A stretch of 64,000 nucleotides of DNA from Deinococcus aquaedulcis (GCF_019693445.1 NZ_JAHRBL010000001.1:434001-498000); one strand, 5' to 3'; counted from the stretch's first letter, positions 44,563 through 52,988 are shown. Program-made: numbers and translations. Notes: generated by a model not told the origin, from the sequence alone.

Positions 44563-45042
44563 ATGAGGTCTGTCCGTTCGCGGCTTTTCCTGCTGGCCCC
44601 CCTGCTGCTGGCCGGGTGGCTGGTGGCCTGCGAGCCTGCGCCGGCCCAGACGACGGCCGAACCAACCACTCCTGAGCAGACCAGTCGTGGGCAGAGGGGC
44701 CGCGAGGCGCCGGCCAGCTCCGTACCCACCGCCCGCGATCCAGTCAGTGGCCTGCCGTGGATCACGCGGGCGGCCCTGCCTCCCGAAGGCCGGCAGGTGC
44801 TGGCCCGCATTGCCCAGGGCGGTCCTTTTCCGTACCGCAAGGACGGCGCGGCGTTCGGCAACCGCGAGCGGCTGCTTCCCCGGCAGCCGGGCGGCCACTA
44901 CCGCGAATACACCGTGCCCACCCCCGGCGAAACCGACCGGGGCGCGCGGCGCATCGTGTGTGGTGGCGTGCCCGTGACCCGCACTGCCGAGTGCTATTAC
45001 ACCGCCGACCACTACGCCAGTTTCCGGAGGATTGCGCCATGA
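44563..45042 (+). CDS. Barnase-like guanyl-specific ribonuclease with lipoprotein signal
   Basis: A 159-residue protein. Residues 1-23 form a lipoprotein signal (lipobox LVAC, Cys23), then a Thr/Pro/Gln-rich linker. The barnase domain spans about 60-159: LARIAQGGPFPYRKDGAAF, HYREYTV (catalytic Glu115), DRGARRIV (Arg126 or Arg129) and TADHYASF (catalytic His150). Cys133 and Cys144 could pair after export. It cleaves RNA after G. TAGACT lies 7 bases before the ATG. The stop overlaps the barstar start (ATGA). Lipid anchoring, rather than free secretion, is the odd feature. Confidence 0.93.
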   Translation: MRSVRSRLFLLAPLLLAGWLVACEPAPAQTTAEPTTPEQTSRGQRGREAPASSVPTARDPVSGLPWITRAALPPEGRQVLARIAQGGPFPYRKDGAAFGNRERLLPRQPGGHYREYTVPTPGETDRGARRIVCGGVPVTRTAECYYTADHYASFRRIAP

Positions 45043-45437
45043 TTCAGGTGTTCAATGAACCGCCCCAGGGTCTGCAGGCCGCGCCCCACGAGCCCCGCAT
45101 TCTGGCGGCCGGCCACCAGATCGGGGTGCGGGAGATCAAGTTTGGTGAAGTGCACGACAAGGGCGGCCTGATGCTGGCCCTGGGCGCGGGGCTGGCCCTG
45201 CCCGGCGCCTTTGGCCGCAACTGGGACGCCCTGTACGACGTGCTGACCGACCCTGACCGCACGCCGCCCCGGCTGGCCCTGCTGCTGTGCGATTACGCCG
45301 ACTTCCGCCGCCGCCATCCCCACCTCAGCCAGGAACTGGAAGCCACGCTGCTGGATGCCCAGCGCAGCGCCGCTGGGCAGGACCGGGCCCTGTGGCTGCT
45401 GCTGGAAGAACCGGAGAGTGACCCCACAGCGTGGTAG
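45039..45437 (+). CDS. Barstar-family ribonuclease inhibitor
   Basis: A 132-residue cytoplasmic protein without a signal. The barstar core GAFGRNWDALYDVLTD carries the two Asp (63 and 67) equivalent to barstar Asp35 and Asp39 that plug the barnase active site; RLALLLCDYADF and ALWLLLEEPE match the following strands. It protects the cell from the RNase encoded just upstream, to which it is coupled by ATGA. The N-terminal 30 residues are longer than in classical barstar. Confidence 0.93.
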   Translation: MIQVFNEPPQGLQAAPHEPRILAAGHQIGVREIKFGEVHDKGGLMLALGAGLALPGAFGRNWDALYDVLTDPDRTPPRLALLLCDYADFRRRHPHLSQELEATLLDAQRSAAGQDRALWLLLEEPESDPTAW

Positions 45438-45471
45438 TGCGCCCGGCAGCGTGGCGTGAGCCCCCCGTCCT

Positions 45472-46359
45472 TCAGCGGGTCTGATCGCGTTCGTCCTCGG
45501 GGGTGCGGGCCTCAGGGGGGTCCGCGTCCGGGCGCTCGCGGCGCTGGCGGTAGTAGCGGCGCAGCCACTGGCTTAAGCCGCTGAGGTCGGGAAACAGGGT
45601 GCGCTCATTGATGTTGAACTGGTCCAGGCGGTCACGGATTTCCCACTTCAGCTCGCGCGCCACCACCACCCGCCGCGCCAGCTCCGGCTGGCGGCGCAGC
45701 CAGTCTTCGGGCCGCACATCGGGGCTGGACAGCAGGGCAAACAGGGCCGACTGCTGCACGATGCGCTGGTCAATGGAAGGCGGCTCAAGGAGTAACAGGA
45801 ACGGCTCGCCGTGTTGCGCTTCCAGGCGGTCCAGCCAGCCGATCTCGGTGTCGTAGGGGAGGGGCAGGTTGGGGGCGGCGCGGCCAAAGGTGCTGAGCAT
45901 CTCGGTGGTAAACACGTTGCCGCCCTCGCGCTCCAGCAGGTCGCGCAGGTCCGGGGGCAGGCCCGCCGCGCTGGCCGGGGCGTCCAGCAGCCACACCACG
46001 CCGTCCTCGTCGTCGTGGCGCTCGTCACTGGTGGCAAAGTGCAGGGCCACCAGCGGCGAATAGCTCCAGTCCAGCAGCCGGGTGGGCAGGCCGTGGTGCT
46101 GCCCGATGGTCAGCCACGTCCACAGGTCGTCCTGCGGGGGCACAGTGGCCAGCGCGTATTTGCGAAAGGCCCGCACCAGATGCCGCTCGATCTCGCGCGG
46201 GGCCTCCGAGAGCCGCTGCAGTGAAGTGGTCAGCGGCGCGGGCGTGCCCTGCCCCCGAAACACGTAGGGCGAGCGAAAGCGCCGCAGCTGCGGATTCCAG
46301 GTGTTGTGCTGCAGGGCGTCCAGCAGCGCTGACCACGATTGGGGGCGAATGTCGGCCAC
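45472..46359 (-). CDS. FRG-domain protein
   Basis: A 295-residue protein. The FRG domain is clear: PYVFRGQGTPAPLTTSLQR, then WLTIGQHHGLPTRLLDWSYS and PLVALHFAT. The C-terminal 100 residues (SIDQRIVQQSALFALLSSPD) also fit the family. GTG at 46359 starts 2 bases after the stop of the DUF6766 gene, so the two are co-transcribed. FRG proteins are found in many phage-defence and mobile loci, and their activity is not well defined. It is convergent with the barnase-barstar pair, which lends weight to a conflict-related locus (inference). Confidence 0.87.
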   Translation of the reverse strand: MADIRPQSWSALLDALQHNTWNPQLRRFRSPYVFRGQGTPAPLTTSLQRLSEAPREIERHLVRAFRKYALATVPPQDDLWTWLTIGQHHGLPTRLLDWSYSPLVALHFATSDERHDDEDGVVWLLDAPASAAGLPPDLRDLLEREGGNVFTTEMLSTFGRAAPNLPLPYDTEIGWLDRLEAQHGEPFLLLLEPPSIDQRIVQQSALFALLSSPDVRPEDWLRRQPELARRVVVARELKWEIRDRLDQFNINERTLFPDLSGLSQWLRRYYRQRRERPDADPPEARTPEDERDQTR

Positions 46360-46361
46360 GG

Positions 46362-46997
46362 TCAGGCGTCTCCGGTCTTGTCGTTGGGGTCCGACAGCGC
46401 CTTGGACTGCGACGAGCCCACCTGCCGCAGGAAAATCGTGAGCACCACAATCGCCACCACCGCCAGGAATTCGCTTTGCCAGTTCTGGAAGGACTCGAAC
46501 CAGAATTCCGGCCGGCCCATGAAGGCGCCCAGGCTCAGGGCCTCCTGCCCCCGGGCCTGTTCTTCCAGGTTGAAATCCTGCCACGAACTTACAAGGTGCA
46601 GCGCCAGCGAGCCCAGGAACAGCCCCCCCAGCACCACCGAGAGGCCGTTGCGACGCCAGAAGCCGGGCGTGGCGGCGTCGTCGGCGTCCTTCTGGCGTTC
46701 CTCGGCCGTCTGGTCCTCGGGAAAGGGATTGGATTCGGCCGAGCCGCGCTGGCGCAGGTAGATGGTGAGCGTCACAAAGGCCGCCATCTGCAGGAATTCA
46801 CTTTCCCAGTTCTCGGCGGTGGCCGACCAGAAATGGGCAGACGCAAGGTACTCCCCCCAGCCCAGGGTGTGCTGGTGCAGGGTCTGCAGCTCTTCGTTGT
46901 GCACCGCCCAGCCGGTGAGGGCCTGCCCCACCCAGAACGCGGCGAACAGCAGAACCAGGACGATGGACAGTGCGTTGTTCGCCCAGAAGTGCCTCAT
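46362..46997 (-). CDS. DUF6766-type membrane protein, duplicated halves
   Basis: A 211-residue protein made of two similar halves. Each has a FWxxN-LSxVL-type membrane helix (NNALSIVLVLLFAAFWVGQA; RRNGLSVVLGGLFLGSLALH), then a segment with NWESEFLQM or NWQSEFLAV and a second helix ending LRQ.GS. Four helices in total. The function of this family is unknown. The ATG at 46997 lies 7 bases after TATAAC (leaderless); a TTG six codons upstream is the alternative start but overlaps the box. It is the first gene of an operon with the FRG gene. Confidence 0.78.
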   Translation of the reverse strand: MRHFWANNALSIVLVLLFAAFWVGQALTGWAVHNEELQTLHQHTLGWGEYLASAHFWSATAENWESEFLQMAAFVTLTIYLRQRGSAESNPFPEDQTAEERQKDADDAATPGFWRRNGLSVVLGGLFLGSLALHLVSSWQDFNLEEQARGQEALSLGAFMGRPEFWFESFQNWQSEFLAVVAIVVLTIFLRQVGSSQSKALSDPNDKTGDA

Positions 46998-47207
46998 GCT
47001 TGAGGTTATAGACAAGAGCCGGGGCTACAATTTGCGTTTCGACTTGGGCAGGCATTTAGAGACGCCGCCCAGCGCCCAGCGCAAGCGCGACCGCACGCAC
47101 GCTGAAGAAAAACCCAAGAGGACCCCAAGAGTTTCTGTTCGGTGCCCGGCAGGCCTGCGTGCGATCTTTCTTCGTAGCTACGCACACAGTGCATAGGAGG
47201 AGGCTTT

Positions 47208-47459
47208 ATGAAGCGAGACATGAAAAAGACGCTGCTGGTTCTGGCTCTGGCCGCCGCCCCCATCCCTGCCCTGGCGCAGGACACAAGCGATACGGCGACC
47301 ACCACCGAGACCACCACCACCACCACCGAAACCCGTGACCAGGACGGCATGGACTGGGGCTGGCTGGGCCTGCTGGGCCTGGCGGGGCTGGCCGGGCTGT
47401 CGCGTCCCAAGCACACGGCGGTGCACACCACGACCACCACCAACCACACCCCGCGCTAA
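47208..47459 (+). CDS. WGxxGxxG-CTERM-type small surface protein
   Basis: An 83-residue exported peptide. Signal: MKKTLLVLALAAAPIPALAQ (from residue 5). Then a Thr/Glu-rich low-complexity stretch, and a membrane segment DWGWLGLLGLAGLAGLSRPK that fits the WGxxGxxG C-terminal sorting domain. A 17-residue Thr/His-rich tail follows the basic residues, which is longer than usual. GGAGGAGG precedes the ATG. A TACAAT -10 box near 47030 gives a leader of about 170 bases. Role unknown; probably an envelope protein. Confidence 0.8.
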   Translation: MKRDMKKTLLVLALAAAPIPALAQDTSDTATTTETTTTTTETRDQDGMDWGWLGLLGLAGLAGLSRPKHTAVHTTTTTNHTPR

Positions 47460-47485
47460 GCCGGGGCAACGAGCGAATCAGCCAT

Positions 47486-47517
47486 CAGGCGGGCGGCCCT
47501 TTGCGGTGGCCCGCCTG
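47486..47517 (+). terminator. Hairpin after the WGxxGxxG gene
   Basis: Stem CAGGCGGGC/GCCCGCCTG around a 14-base loop, followed by AGTGTTGTT. It lies 26 bases after the stop. Confidence 0.75.
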
Positions 47518-47568
47518 AGTGTTGTTCCGCCTTCAGCTCTGCCCGCACCCTTCTTCGGAGGCCCCGCT

Positions 47569-47868
47569 ATGCCGTCCCTGAACACCGCCGTGCTGTCCTC
47601 CATAGACCTGTATCAGCGCTGGCTGTCGCCCCTCAAGGGTTTTCGCTGCGCCCACGCGGCCTTTTTCGGCGGCGAATCCTGCTCGGCCGCCGTGCGCCGA
47701 CTGGTCGCCGAGCGCGGCGCCCTGGCCGCCCGTCCCGACATCGCCGCCCGTTTTCACACCTGCGCCCAGGCGTACGGCCACCTTACTGGCGCGGCCCAGG
47801 CCACCGGCGGTTCGGTGCGCGGGGTGTGCTGCTGCGGCCCGGTGCCTATTCCCTTCCGCTGCGGGTAA
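47569..47868 (+). CDS. YidD-like membrane protein insertion efficiency factor
   Basis: A 99-residue protein. SIDLYQRWLSPLKGFRCAHA followed by ESCSAAVRRLVAERG matches the YidD pattern (IxxYQxxISPxxGxxCR...TCSxYAxxAixxxG), with the conserved Cys pair. It has two extra Cys clusters at the C-terminus (FHTCAQ, GVCCCGP), so it is longer than typical YidD (70-85 residues). YidD helps YidC insert membrane proteins. TTCGGAGG precedes the ATG. yidC is not adjacent, which leaves some doubt. Confidence 0.75.
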   Translation: MPSLNTAVLSSIDLYQRWLSPLKGFRCAHAAFFGGESCSAAVRRLVAERGALAARPDIAARFHTCAQAYGHLTGAAQATGGSVRGVCCCGPVPIPFRCG

Positions 47869-47996
47869 AAGAGGCTGGGGTAAGGTTCCGGGCCAGTCCG
47901 CCCGTTCACGTGTGCCCTGGGGTGGAATCACCACCCTGCACTGTCTTCATCAGGACTTTATGATTTCTTTACACGCCGCCCTTATCCTTTGTGGCC

Positions 47997-48770
47997 GTGA
48001 CCCCCACTCAACCTGGACCGCTTGACCAGACCTCGGTACGCCGCCACCTGTTGCTGCCCTTTTTCTCGTACTTCCTGCTGCTGGCTTCCACCAGCTTTAT
48101 CGCGGGGGGCATCGTGCACGTGGGGCTGGGCGAGAATACGGCCTATTACCTCACGCTGGCAGTGGTGGGGGTGGTGTGCTTTACGGCCGGCAATTACTTG
48201 CAGGAATTCGTGCTGCGCGCCAACCGCCGGCCGATGAATCTGGCGTCTTTTCTCCTCATTTCCTTTGTCCTGTCGGTGGGCATGGGCATGATGACGGGCG
48301 GGGTGCAGCATTTCCTGGATAACCCCACCTACTCCTCGGTGCTGATTCCGGTGGGCCTGCTGCTGTCGGTGCTGGCCTTCCTGGCGCGCGAGGGCGTGCG
48401 CCTGGGGCGCAAGCTGCCGGCGCTGGTGGGCGGCATAGTGGCCACTGCCGCGCTGCTGTTTGGCACGCTGTCGGGCGTGGCCCGGGCGATTGCGGTGCCC
48501 GGAAGCCAGGGGCACAGCCACGGCGCTGCCGGGCATCAGGCGGCGCCCGCCACCCAGCCTGAGGCGGCTGCCGGCACCGACACCCAGGCGGCCCAGCCGG
48601 CACAGCGCGTGGCCGAGACCGGGCACGAGGCCGCCCACGCCGCGCCCGCTCAGGTGGAACCGGAACCTGCACACGCCGCAGAGGAGCATGGCGCGGCGCA
48701 CGCGGCGCCTGCAGAGGCAGCGGCACACGACGCCTCCGGCGACGCGCACACCGACCACGACGACCATTAA
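47997..48770 (+). CDS. Membrane protein with His/Ala-rich C-terminal tail
   Basis: About 257 residues. Five hydrophobic segments lie in the first 165 residues (FFSYFLLLASTSFIAGGIVH; LTLAVVGVVCFTAG; FLLISFVLSVGMGMMTGGV; VLIPVGLLLSVLAFLA; LVGGIVATAALLFGTL). They are followed by a 90-residue low-complexity tail rich in Ala, His and Glu, which could bind metal ions. GTG at 47997 lies 8 bases after TATCCT; an in-frame GTG at 47991 is possible. No family recognised. A strong terminator follows. Confidence 0.72.
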   Translation: MTPTQPGPLDQTSVRRHLLLPFFSYFLLLASTSFIAGGIVHVGLGENTAYYLTLAVVGVVCFTAGNYLQEFVLRANRRPMNLASFLLISFVLSVGMGMMTGGVQHFLDNPTYSSVLIPVGLLLSVLAFLAREGVRLGRKLPALVGGIVATAALLFGTLSGVARAIAVPGSQGHSHGAAGHQAAPATQPEAAAGTDTQAAQPAQRVAETGHEAAHAAPAQVEPEPAHAAEEHGAAHAAPAEAAAHDASGDAHTDHDDH

Positions 48771-48776
48771 GCGGCA

Positions 48777-48820
48777 AGGGGCAACGCGGCGCAGAAGCTC
48801 TCTGCGCCGCGTTGCCCTTT
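48777..48820 (+). terminator. Strong Rho-independent terminator
   Basis: A perfect 17-bp stem GGGCAACGCGGCGCAGA / TCTGCGCCGCGTTGCCC with a 5-base loop and a TTT tail, directly after the membrane protein gene. Confidence 0.9.
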
Positions 48821-48895
48821 GGGGCCAGGCTTTGCGGGGTTTGCGGGTCCTGGCCCGGCGGGTGCCGTGTCGCTGCCCCCCTCCCAGAGGGGTCA

Positions 48896-48932
48896 CCCCA
48901 TGACCTGAAGGGTTCACCTGCAGGTCATGGGG
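48896..48932. other. Perfect 12-bp palindromic hairpin past the usher-like gene
   Basis: CCCCATGACCTG / CAGGTCATGGGG with a 13-base loop, in the 250-bp gap between the membrane protein gene and the end of the usher-like gene. No T-run on either strand. It could terminate or stabilise the appendage-operon mRNA. Nothing else is seen in the gap. Confidence 0.5.
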
Positions 48933-49021
48933 GGCGAGCGGCGCGAGTGACCGCGACAGAGAGCGGTTGGCGTGGGGTTGAGGATGGTTTTTCCTCCTGT
49001 AGGCGGAACGGAAGACCGATC

Positions 49022-51553
49022 TCAGCGGTTGGTGGGTGGCGGCAACTGTTCGACTGTGCCGCCACTGCGCACCCGCACCGTGCGCACGCGCGGCTGCACC
49101 CGCACCTGAATGCTGGCGGGCGTGCCGGGCATAAGGTCCAGGGTGGCCGGTTCCAGGGTCAGGGTGGCCAGCGTGCGCAGCGGGTGCCCCTCGGGCGGCG
49201 GCACCACCACGTAGCGGCCCGGGGGCAGCGCCGCAAAAACCAGCCCGCCGGTCTCCCCGCTGATTGCCTCGGTGATGGTGCCGTCTTCTGCCTGCAGGCC
49301 CACGGGCACCCCCGCCAGCGCCGAGGGCGGCACGCTGACCACCTGCGACTCGGCGCTCAGCCGGGCAGGGTCCGGCAGTTCCAGGCGCAGCGCCCCCACC
49401 ACCTGAATGCCGGGCAGCACCCGCAGGTCCTGGGTGAGCGTGCGTGCCGGGGTCACGGTCACGGCCAGGGGCACCGCCGGGCGCACCACCTGATCGGGCC
49501 CGGCCACCACATTCAGGGCCGTGGGGCCACCGGGCAGGGCGCTGAACAGGTAATGCCCGGCGGCGTCGGTGCGGGTGGTGGCGGCCCCGGCCCGCACCAG
49601 CACGCCGGCCAGGGGCTGCCCACTGGCGTCTTGCACCGTGCCCTCCAGGCGGCCCACGTTCTGCCGCTGGGCCAGGGGCAGTTCGGCGGGCACGCGCACG
49701 CTCAGGCGCCACGACAGCCCGCTGCTGGCCCCGCGTGTGTAACTCAGCTGCCCGGCCAGCTCGGCGCCGTCGGCCCACACGTACTTGCCCTCGGCGCCCA
49801 CAAACCACTGCCCCGCCAGGGCGTCGCGGGTGCCGCCGCTGAGGGTCAGGGCCAGTCCATCCTGCAGCGGCAGGGTCCAGGCCACGGCCGCGCCCAGTTG
49901 CAGCGGGGCGCCCGCCACCTGCGCGAGGTCCAGGCTGGGGGTCCAGGTGCCGCTGGCCCCAGAGAGGCTGGCGCGGCCACTGTAAGCCCAGCGCCACACC
50001 GGCCCGTAGCCCACCAGCACGGTTTGCAGCGTGCGCGCCGCGTCGGTGGCCAGCGACACGCTGAGTTCGTGGTTGGCGTGCTGCGCCGTGGCGGTCTGCT
50101 GATAAGCGTAGCGCGCCGACCAGCGGCCCCAACCCAGCGCGCGGCCCAGGCTGATCTGGGCTTCGGCGCCTTCTGGGCCGTAGCCGGGCACCGTGACGCT
50201 GCCGCCCTCGTTCCACGCCCCCGCAAGGCCCAGTTCGAAGCCGCGCAGATTCAGCCAGTTGGCGCTGGCAGCGGCACGCCACTGCAGTTCGCCGGCGACG
50301 CGCCGGGCAGCCCCACTGACACTGAAGGTCTGGGTGGCAGACGCGCGGCTGAGCCCCACCTCGCCCTGCCACGTGCCGTCAGAGCGGGCGTCGCCCCCGG
50401 CGCGCAGGCGCCAGCCCGGGGCCAGCGTGAGGTTCAGGGTGCTGCCCACCCGCCACCCGCTGCCCCCCAGCAGCACCTCGGCCCACGCGCGCCGCTCCGG
50501 GGTGAGGTACAGCACCTCCAGGCCGGCGTTCCACGGTCCCGGCGCGCTCCCGGGCGTGGCCGGCCAGCTCAGCCAGCCCAGCGGCGCCGCCTGCTGGTAC
50601 AGGCCAGCCGTCACCGTCAGGGGGCCGTCACCAGTCCCCAGGCGCAGGCCCTGCAACGGCTCGAAGCGCAGCCCAAACGGCACGTACCCGGCCTCGGCAC
50701 TCCAGCGGTGCTGGCGGTAACTCACGCGCGGCGTGCGGGTGTTCAGGTCCACCTCCAGTTCTGCGCCATTTTCCAGCTGGGCGGTGCCGAGGGCCCCCAG
50801 CACCACGCGCACGCTGCCCGGCGCGCCCTCGGCCTCGGCGCGCAGGGCCAGTGGCAGGGTGACGTGCGTGGCCGACAGCGCCAGGGTTTCCGGCACCAGT
50901 TCAGTCACGGCGCGCGCCGCCGCGCGGGTGTAGCCGGGCAGGTCCACTTCCAGCAGGTGCCGCTGCGAGGGCACCGCCAGTCGGGGCACCGTCACCGTGA
51001 CCGTCACGGTGACCTGCGCGCCGGGCGCCAGTTCCACCTGGGCCGGCGAAGCGCGCACCCGGTAGCCCAGCGCGCTGCTGGCCACCACCGGACTGCGCAG
51101 GAGTACGTTGCCCGTGTTGGTGACCACAAAGGTGGCCTCGTAGCTGTCGCCCACCGCCAGCCCGGGGGCAGACAGCGGCTGGACGCTGGCGCGGGTCAGC
51201 GCGGCCACCTCCACCTGAATGGTGGTCTCGGCCTCGCCGGCCTGCACGCGCACCGGGTAACGGCCGGCGGGCGTACCGGCTGGGGGCAGCACCGTAAGGG
51301 TCACGGCGCGCACCTCGCCGGGGGCCACACTCACGGCCTGTGGGGGGAGCAGCAGGCGCCAGCCCGGCGGCAGGGTGACGGTGGGGCGCACCTCCTCGGC
51401 GGGGCCACTGTCATGGCGCACCTCCAGGCGCAGGGTCAGGGCGCCGCGCCCGGTTTCGCCGCTGACCTCGCCGCTCAGGCGCACGGCGGCCTGGGCCCCC
51501 AGCCCGCTCAGGGTGCCCAGCCACAGCAGGGTCAGCAGGGCCGCGCGCTTCAT
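49022..51553 (-). CDS. Usher-like outer-membrane protein
   Basis: An 843-residue exported protein. After the signal peptide (MKRAALLTLLWLGTLSGLGA then QA) come two NEW3/Ig-like beta domains (about 23-210; EATFVVTNTGNVLLRS in the second). A 400-residue stretch of alternating amphipathic strands follows (for example GWRLRAGGDARSDGTWQGEV and RWSARYAYQQTATAQHANHE), which reads as a beta-barrel. Two carboxypeptidase-regulatory-like domains end it (GTVQDASGQPLAGVLVRAG; FAALPPGRYVVVPPP). Size and gene order match a fimbrial usher, but no classical usher signature is visible. It is coupled by ATGA to the chaperone-like gene. Confidence 0.65.
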   Translation of the reverse strand: MKRAALLTLLWLGTLSGLGAQAAVRLSGEVSGETGRGALTLRLEVRHDSGPAEEVRPTVTLPPGWRLLLPPQAVSVAPGEVRAVTLTVLPPAGTPAGRYPVRVQAGEAETTIQVEVAALTRASVQPLSAPGLAVGDSYEATFVVTNTGNVLLRSPVVASSALGYRVRASPAQVELAPGAQVTVTVTVTVPRLAVPSQRHLLEVDLPGYTRAAARAVTELVPETLALSATHVTLPLALRAEAEGAPGSVRVVLGALGTAQLENGAELEVDLNTRTPRVSYRQHRWSAEAGYVPFGLRFEPLQGLRLGTGDGPLTVTAGLYQQAAPLGWLSWPATPGSAPGPWNAGLEVLYLTPERRAWAEVLLGGSGWRVGSTLNLTLAPGWRLRAGGDARSDGTWQGEVGLSRASATQTFSVSGAARRVAGELQWRAAASANWLNLRGFELGLAGAWNEGGSVTVPGYGPEGAEAQISLGRALGWGRWSARYAYQQTATAQHANHELSVSLATDAARTLQTVLVGYGPVWRWAYSGRASLSGASGTWTPSLDLAQVAGAPLQLGAAVAWTLPLQDGLALTLSGGTRDALAGQWFVGAEGKYVWADGAELAGQLSYTRGASSGLSWRLSVRVPAELPLAQRQNVGRLEGTVQDASGQPLAGVLVRAGAATTRTDAAGHYLFSALPGGPTALNVVAGPDQVVRPAVPLAVTVTPARTLTQDLRVLPGIQVVGALRLELPDPARLSAESQVVSVPPSALAGVPVGLQAEDGTITEAISGETGGLVFAALPPGRYVVVPPPEGHPLRTLATLTLEPATLDLMPGTPASIQVRVQPRVRTVRVRSGGTVEQLPPPTNR

Positions 51554-52374
51554 GGCCGGACGGTCAGGGCAAAGCGGGCGCCGAACACGTCGTCGCCCCC
51601 GGCGTCGGCCAGCATCACCACCTCGTAGTCACCGGGGGGCAGCAGCGGCAGGCTGAATTTGGCCACACGGCCCTCGCCGGGCAGCGCCAGCATCTGGTCC
51701 AGTTCGGCCTGGGCCACCGGCTTGCCGCCGCTGAACACCTGGGCGGTCAGCAGCGCCGTGGTGGCCTGCACGCCCGCGTTCAGAAACTCCACGTTCAGCG
51801 TGTGGGCCGGCTGGGGCTTGCCGTCCACCGTGCGGGTGTCCAGGGCCAGGGTGGGGCGGGCGAAATCCAGCAGCACGGCGCCCGCGCCGGTCTCGCCCAG
51901 CACCGTCACCACCGAGGTCACGTAGGTGCGCACCACCTGCACCGAGACGTTGGTCTTGGCCCCTTCGGGCGTGTTGACCGGCTGCATCGGCAGGTTCGCT
52001 TCCACCAGAATGGCGCTCCAGCGGCTGCCGTTGGGGGCACTCTGCGGCACCTGCACCCGGAACGGCACCGTCACGCTCTCGCCGGCCGCCAGCGTGTAGG
52101 GGCGGCTGTCCACCGTGACCCAGCCCGCGTTGGACTGCGGCGTGCTGCCCGGCGCCGAGAGCTGCCCGCCCTGGTCCACCGACAGGTGAAAATCCGCCTG
52201 CGACACCCGGACGGTGAGCGGCAGCGCGGACGTGTTCTGAAAGGTAATGCGGCCTTCGTGCTGCATCCCGGCCCGCAGCGGCAGCAGGCGCACCAGGGGC
52301 GTGGTCACACTCAGGTCGGCGCGGGCAAACGACCCCAGCAGGCAGCACAGCAGGGCCAGAAACCACAGTCGCAT
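51550..52374 (-). CDS. PapD-like periplasmic chaperone (probable)
   Basis: A 274-residue protein with a signal peptide (MRLWFLALLCCLLGSFARA). The N-terminal domain (residues 20-150) reads as an Ig-like sandwich: VRLLPLRAGMQHEGRITFQN, TSALPLTVRVSQADFHL, TLAAGESVTVPFRVQVPQ, RWSAILVEANLP. The second domain also reads as beta sandwich (LNVEFLNAGVQATTALLTAQ). This two-domain layout fits fimbrial chaperones, which hold subunits by donor-strand complementation. GAGGTG precedes the ATG. The stop overlaps the usher-like start. The family-defining Arg/Lys pair could not be assigned by eye. Confidence 0.6.
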   Translation of the reverse strand: MRLWFLALLCCLLGSFARADLSVTTPLVRLLPLRAGMQHEGRITFQNTSALPLTVRVSQADFHLSVDQGGQLSAPGSTPQSNAGWVTVDSRPYTLAAGESVTVPFRVQVPQSAPNGSRWSAILVEANLPMQPVNTPEGAKTNVSVQVVRTYVTSVVTVLGETGAGAVLLDFARPTLALDTRTVDGKPQPAHTLNVEFLNAGVQATTALLTAQVFSGGKPVAQAELDQMLALPGEGRVAKFSLPLLPPGDYEVVMLADAGGDDVFGARFALTVRP

Positions 52375-52464
52375 GGGGGCACCTCGTGGGGAAATAGAGA
52401 AGCAGAAGGGGCGCGCGGCGGGCCAACGTCCCCGCACCCGCACCGGGGGGCCACCACCAGCGAA

Positions 52465-52505
52465 GCCAAGCCGGGGGCCCCTGGGGGAAGGCCGCCGGGC
52501 TTGGC
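52465..52505 (-). promoter_or_regulatory. Stem-loop between pilin-like and chaperone-like genes
   Basis: GCCAAGCC / GGCTTGGC (8 bp perfect) encloses a second GC-rich pairing. It sits in the 146-bp gap that follows the subunit gene. Such hairpins often protect or terminate most transcripts so that the subunit is made in excess over chaperone and usher. Confidence 0.55.
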
Positions 52506-52520
52506 ACGCAGGAAGGGGCG

Positions 52521-52988
52521 TTAGAACGTCGTGGCGTTGACCGTGATGACGTGCGACAGGCCGTCGGTGGGAATCAGCAGCGAGGCGCCGGCGCACCAGA
52601 ACATGGTCTTGGAATCGGTGCCCTGGGTAATGCTCCAGGTGATCTGGCGCCCGGCCAGCGTGTTCATCAGGCCGATGTGGTTGGCGGTGGTGCAGTCGTA
52701 GGCGCCGTCGGTGATGCTCACGTAGTACAGGCCGCTGCCGGCCATGTTGCCCGTCACCTTGGCCTGCAGGGTGTTGGACACGTTGGTCTTGGTGTTCAGG
52801 ACCGTCTGCGCCTGCTTAAAGGCGATGGTGGCCAGTCCGGGGAAGTCTGCCGCCACAAAGGCGAAGGTGGGCACCCCGGAAATGGTGACGGTGTCAATGG
52901 TGGCCGTGGAGGCCGAGCCAGTGCCGGTGGCCGTGGCGGCCAGCGAGGTCCCACTCAGGAAAGCGGCGAGCCAGAGTACGTTTTTCAT
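52521..52988 (-). CDS. Pilin-like secreted subunit
   Basis: A 155-residue exported protein with signal peptide MKNVLWLAAFLSGTSLA. The mature part is small, beta-rich and Thr/Ala-rich, with only two Cys (99 and 132), which could pair as in fimbrial or spore-coat-U-type subunits. It ends HVITVNATTF, an alternating strand like the last strand of chaperone-bound pilins. It is the first gene of the three-gene operon. GGAGGATCAAGG precedes the ATG. No named family could be assigned. Confidence 0.65.
   Translation of the reverse strand: MKNVLWLAAFLSGTSLAATATGTGSASTATIDTVTISGVPTFAFVAADFPGLATIAFKQAQTVLNTKTNVSNTLQAKVTGNMAGSGLYYVSITDGAYDCTTANHIGLMNTLAGRQITWSITQGTDSKTMFWCAGASLLIPTDGLSHVITVNATTF

Noticed and set aside
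47281..47450. Tandem ACC repeats as a microsatellite or CRISPR-like array
   Set aside because: They encode the Thr-rich linker and tail of the WGxxGxxG protein; there are no spacers and no regular repeat unit.
48812..51628. A 938-codon plus-strand frame opposite the usher-like gene
   Set aside because: His/Gly/Gln-rich shadow; the minus-strand frame has a signal peptide, domain order and ATGA coupling.
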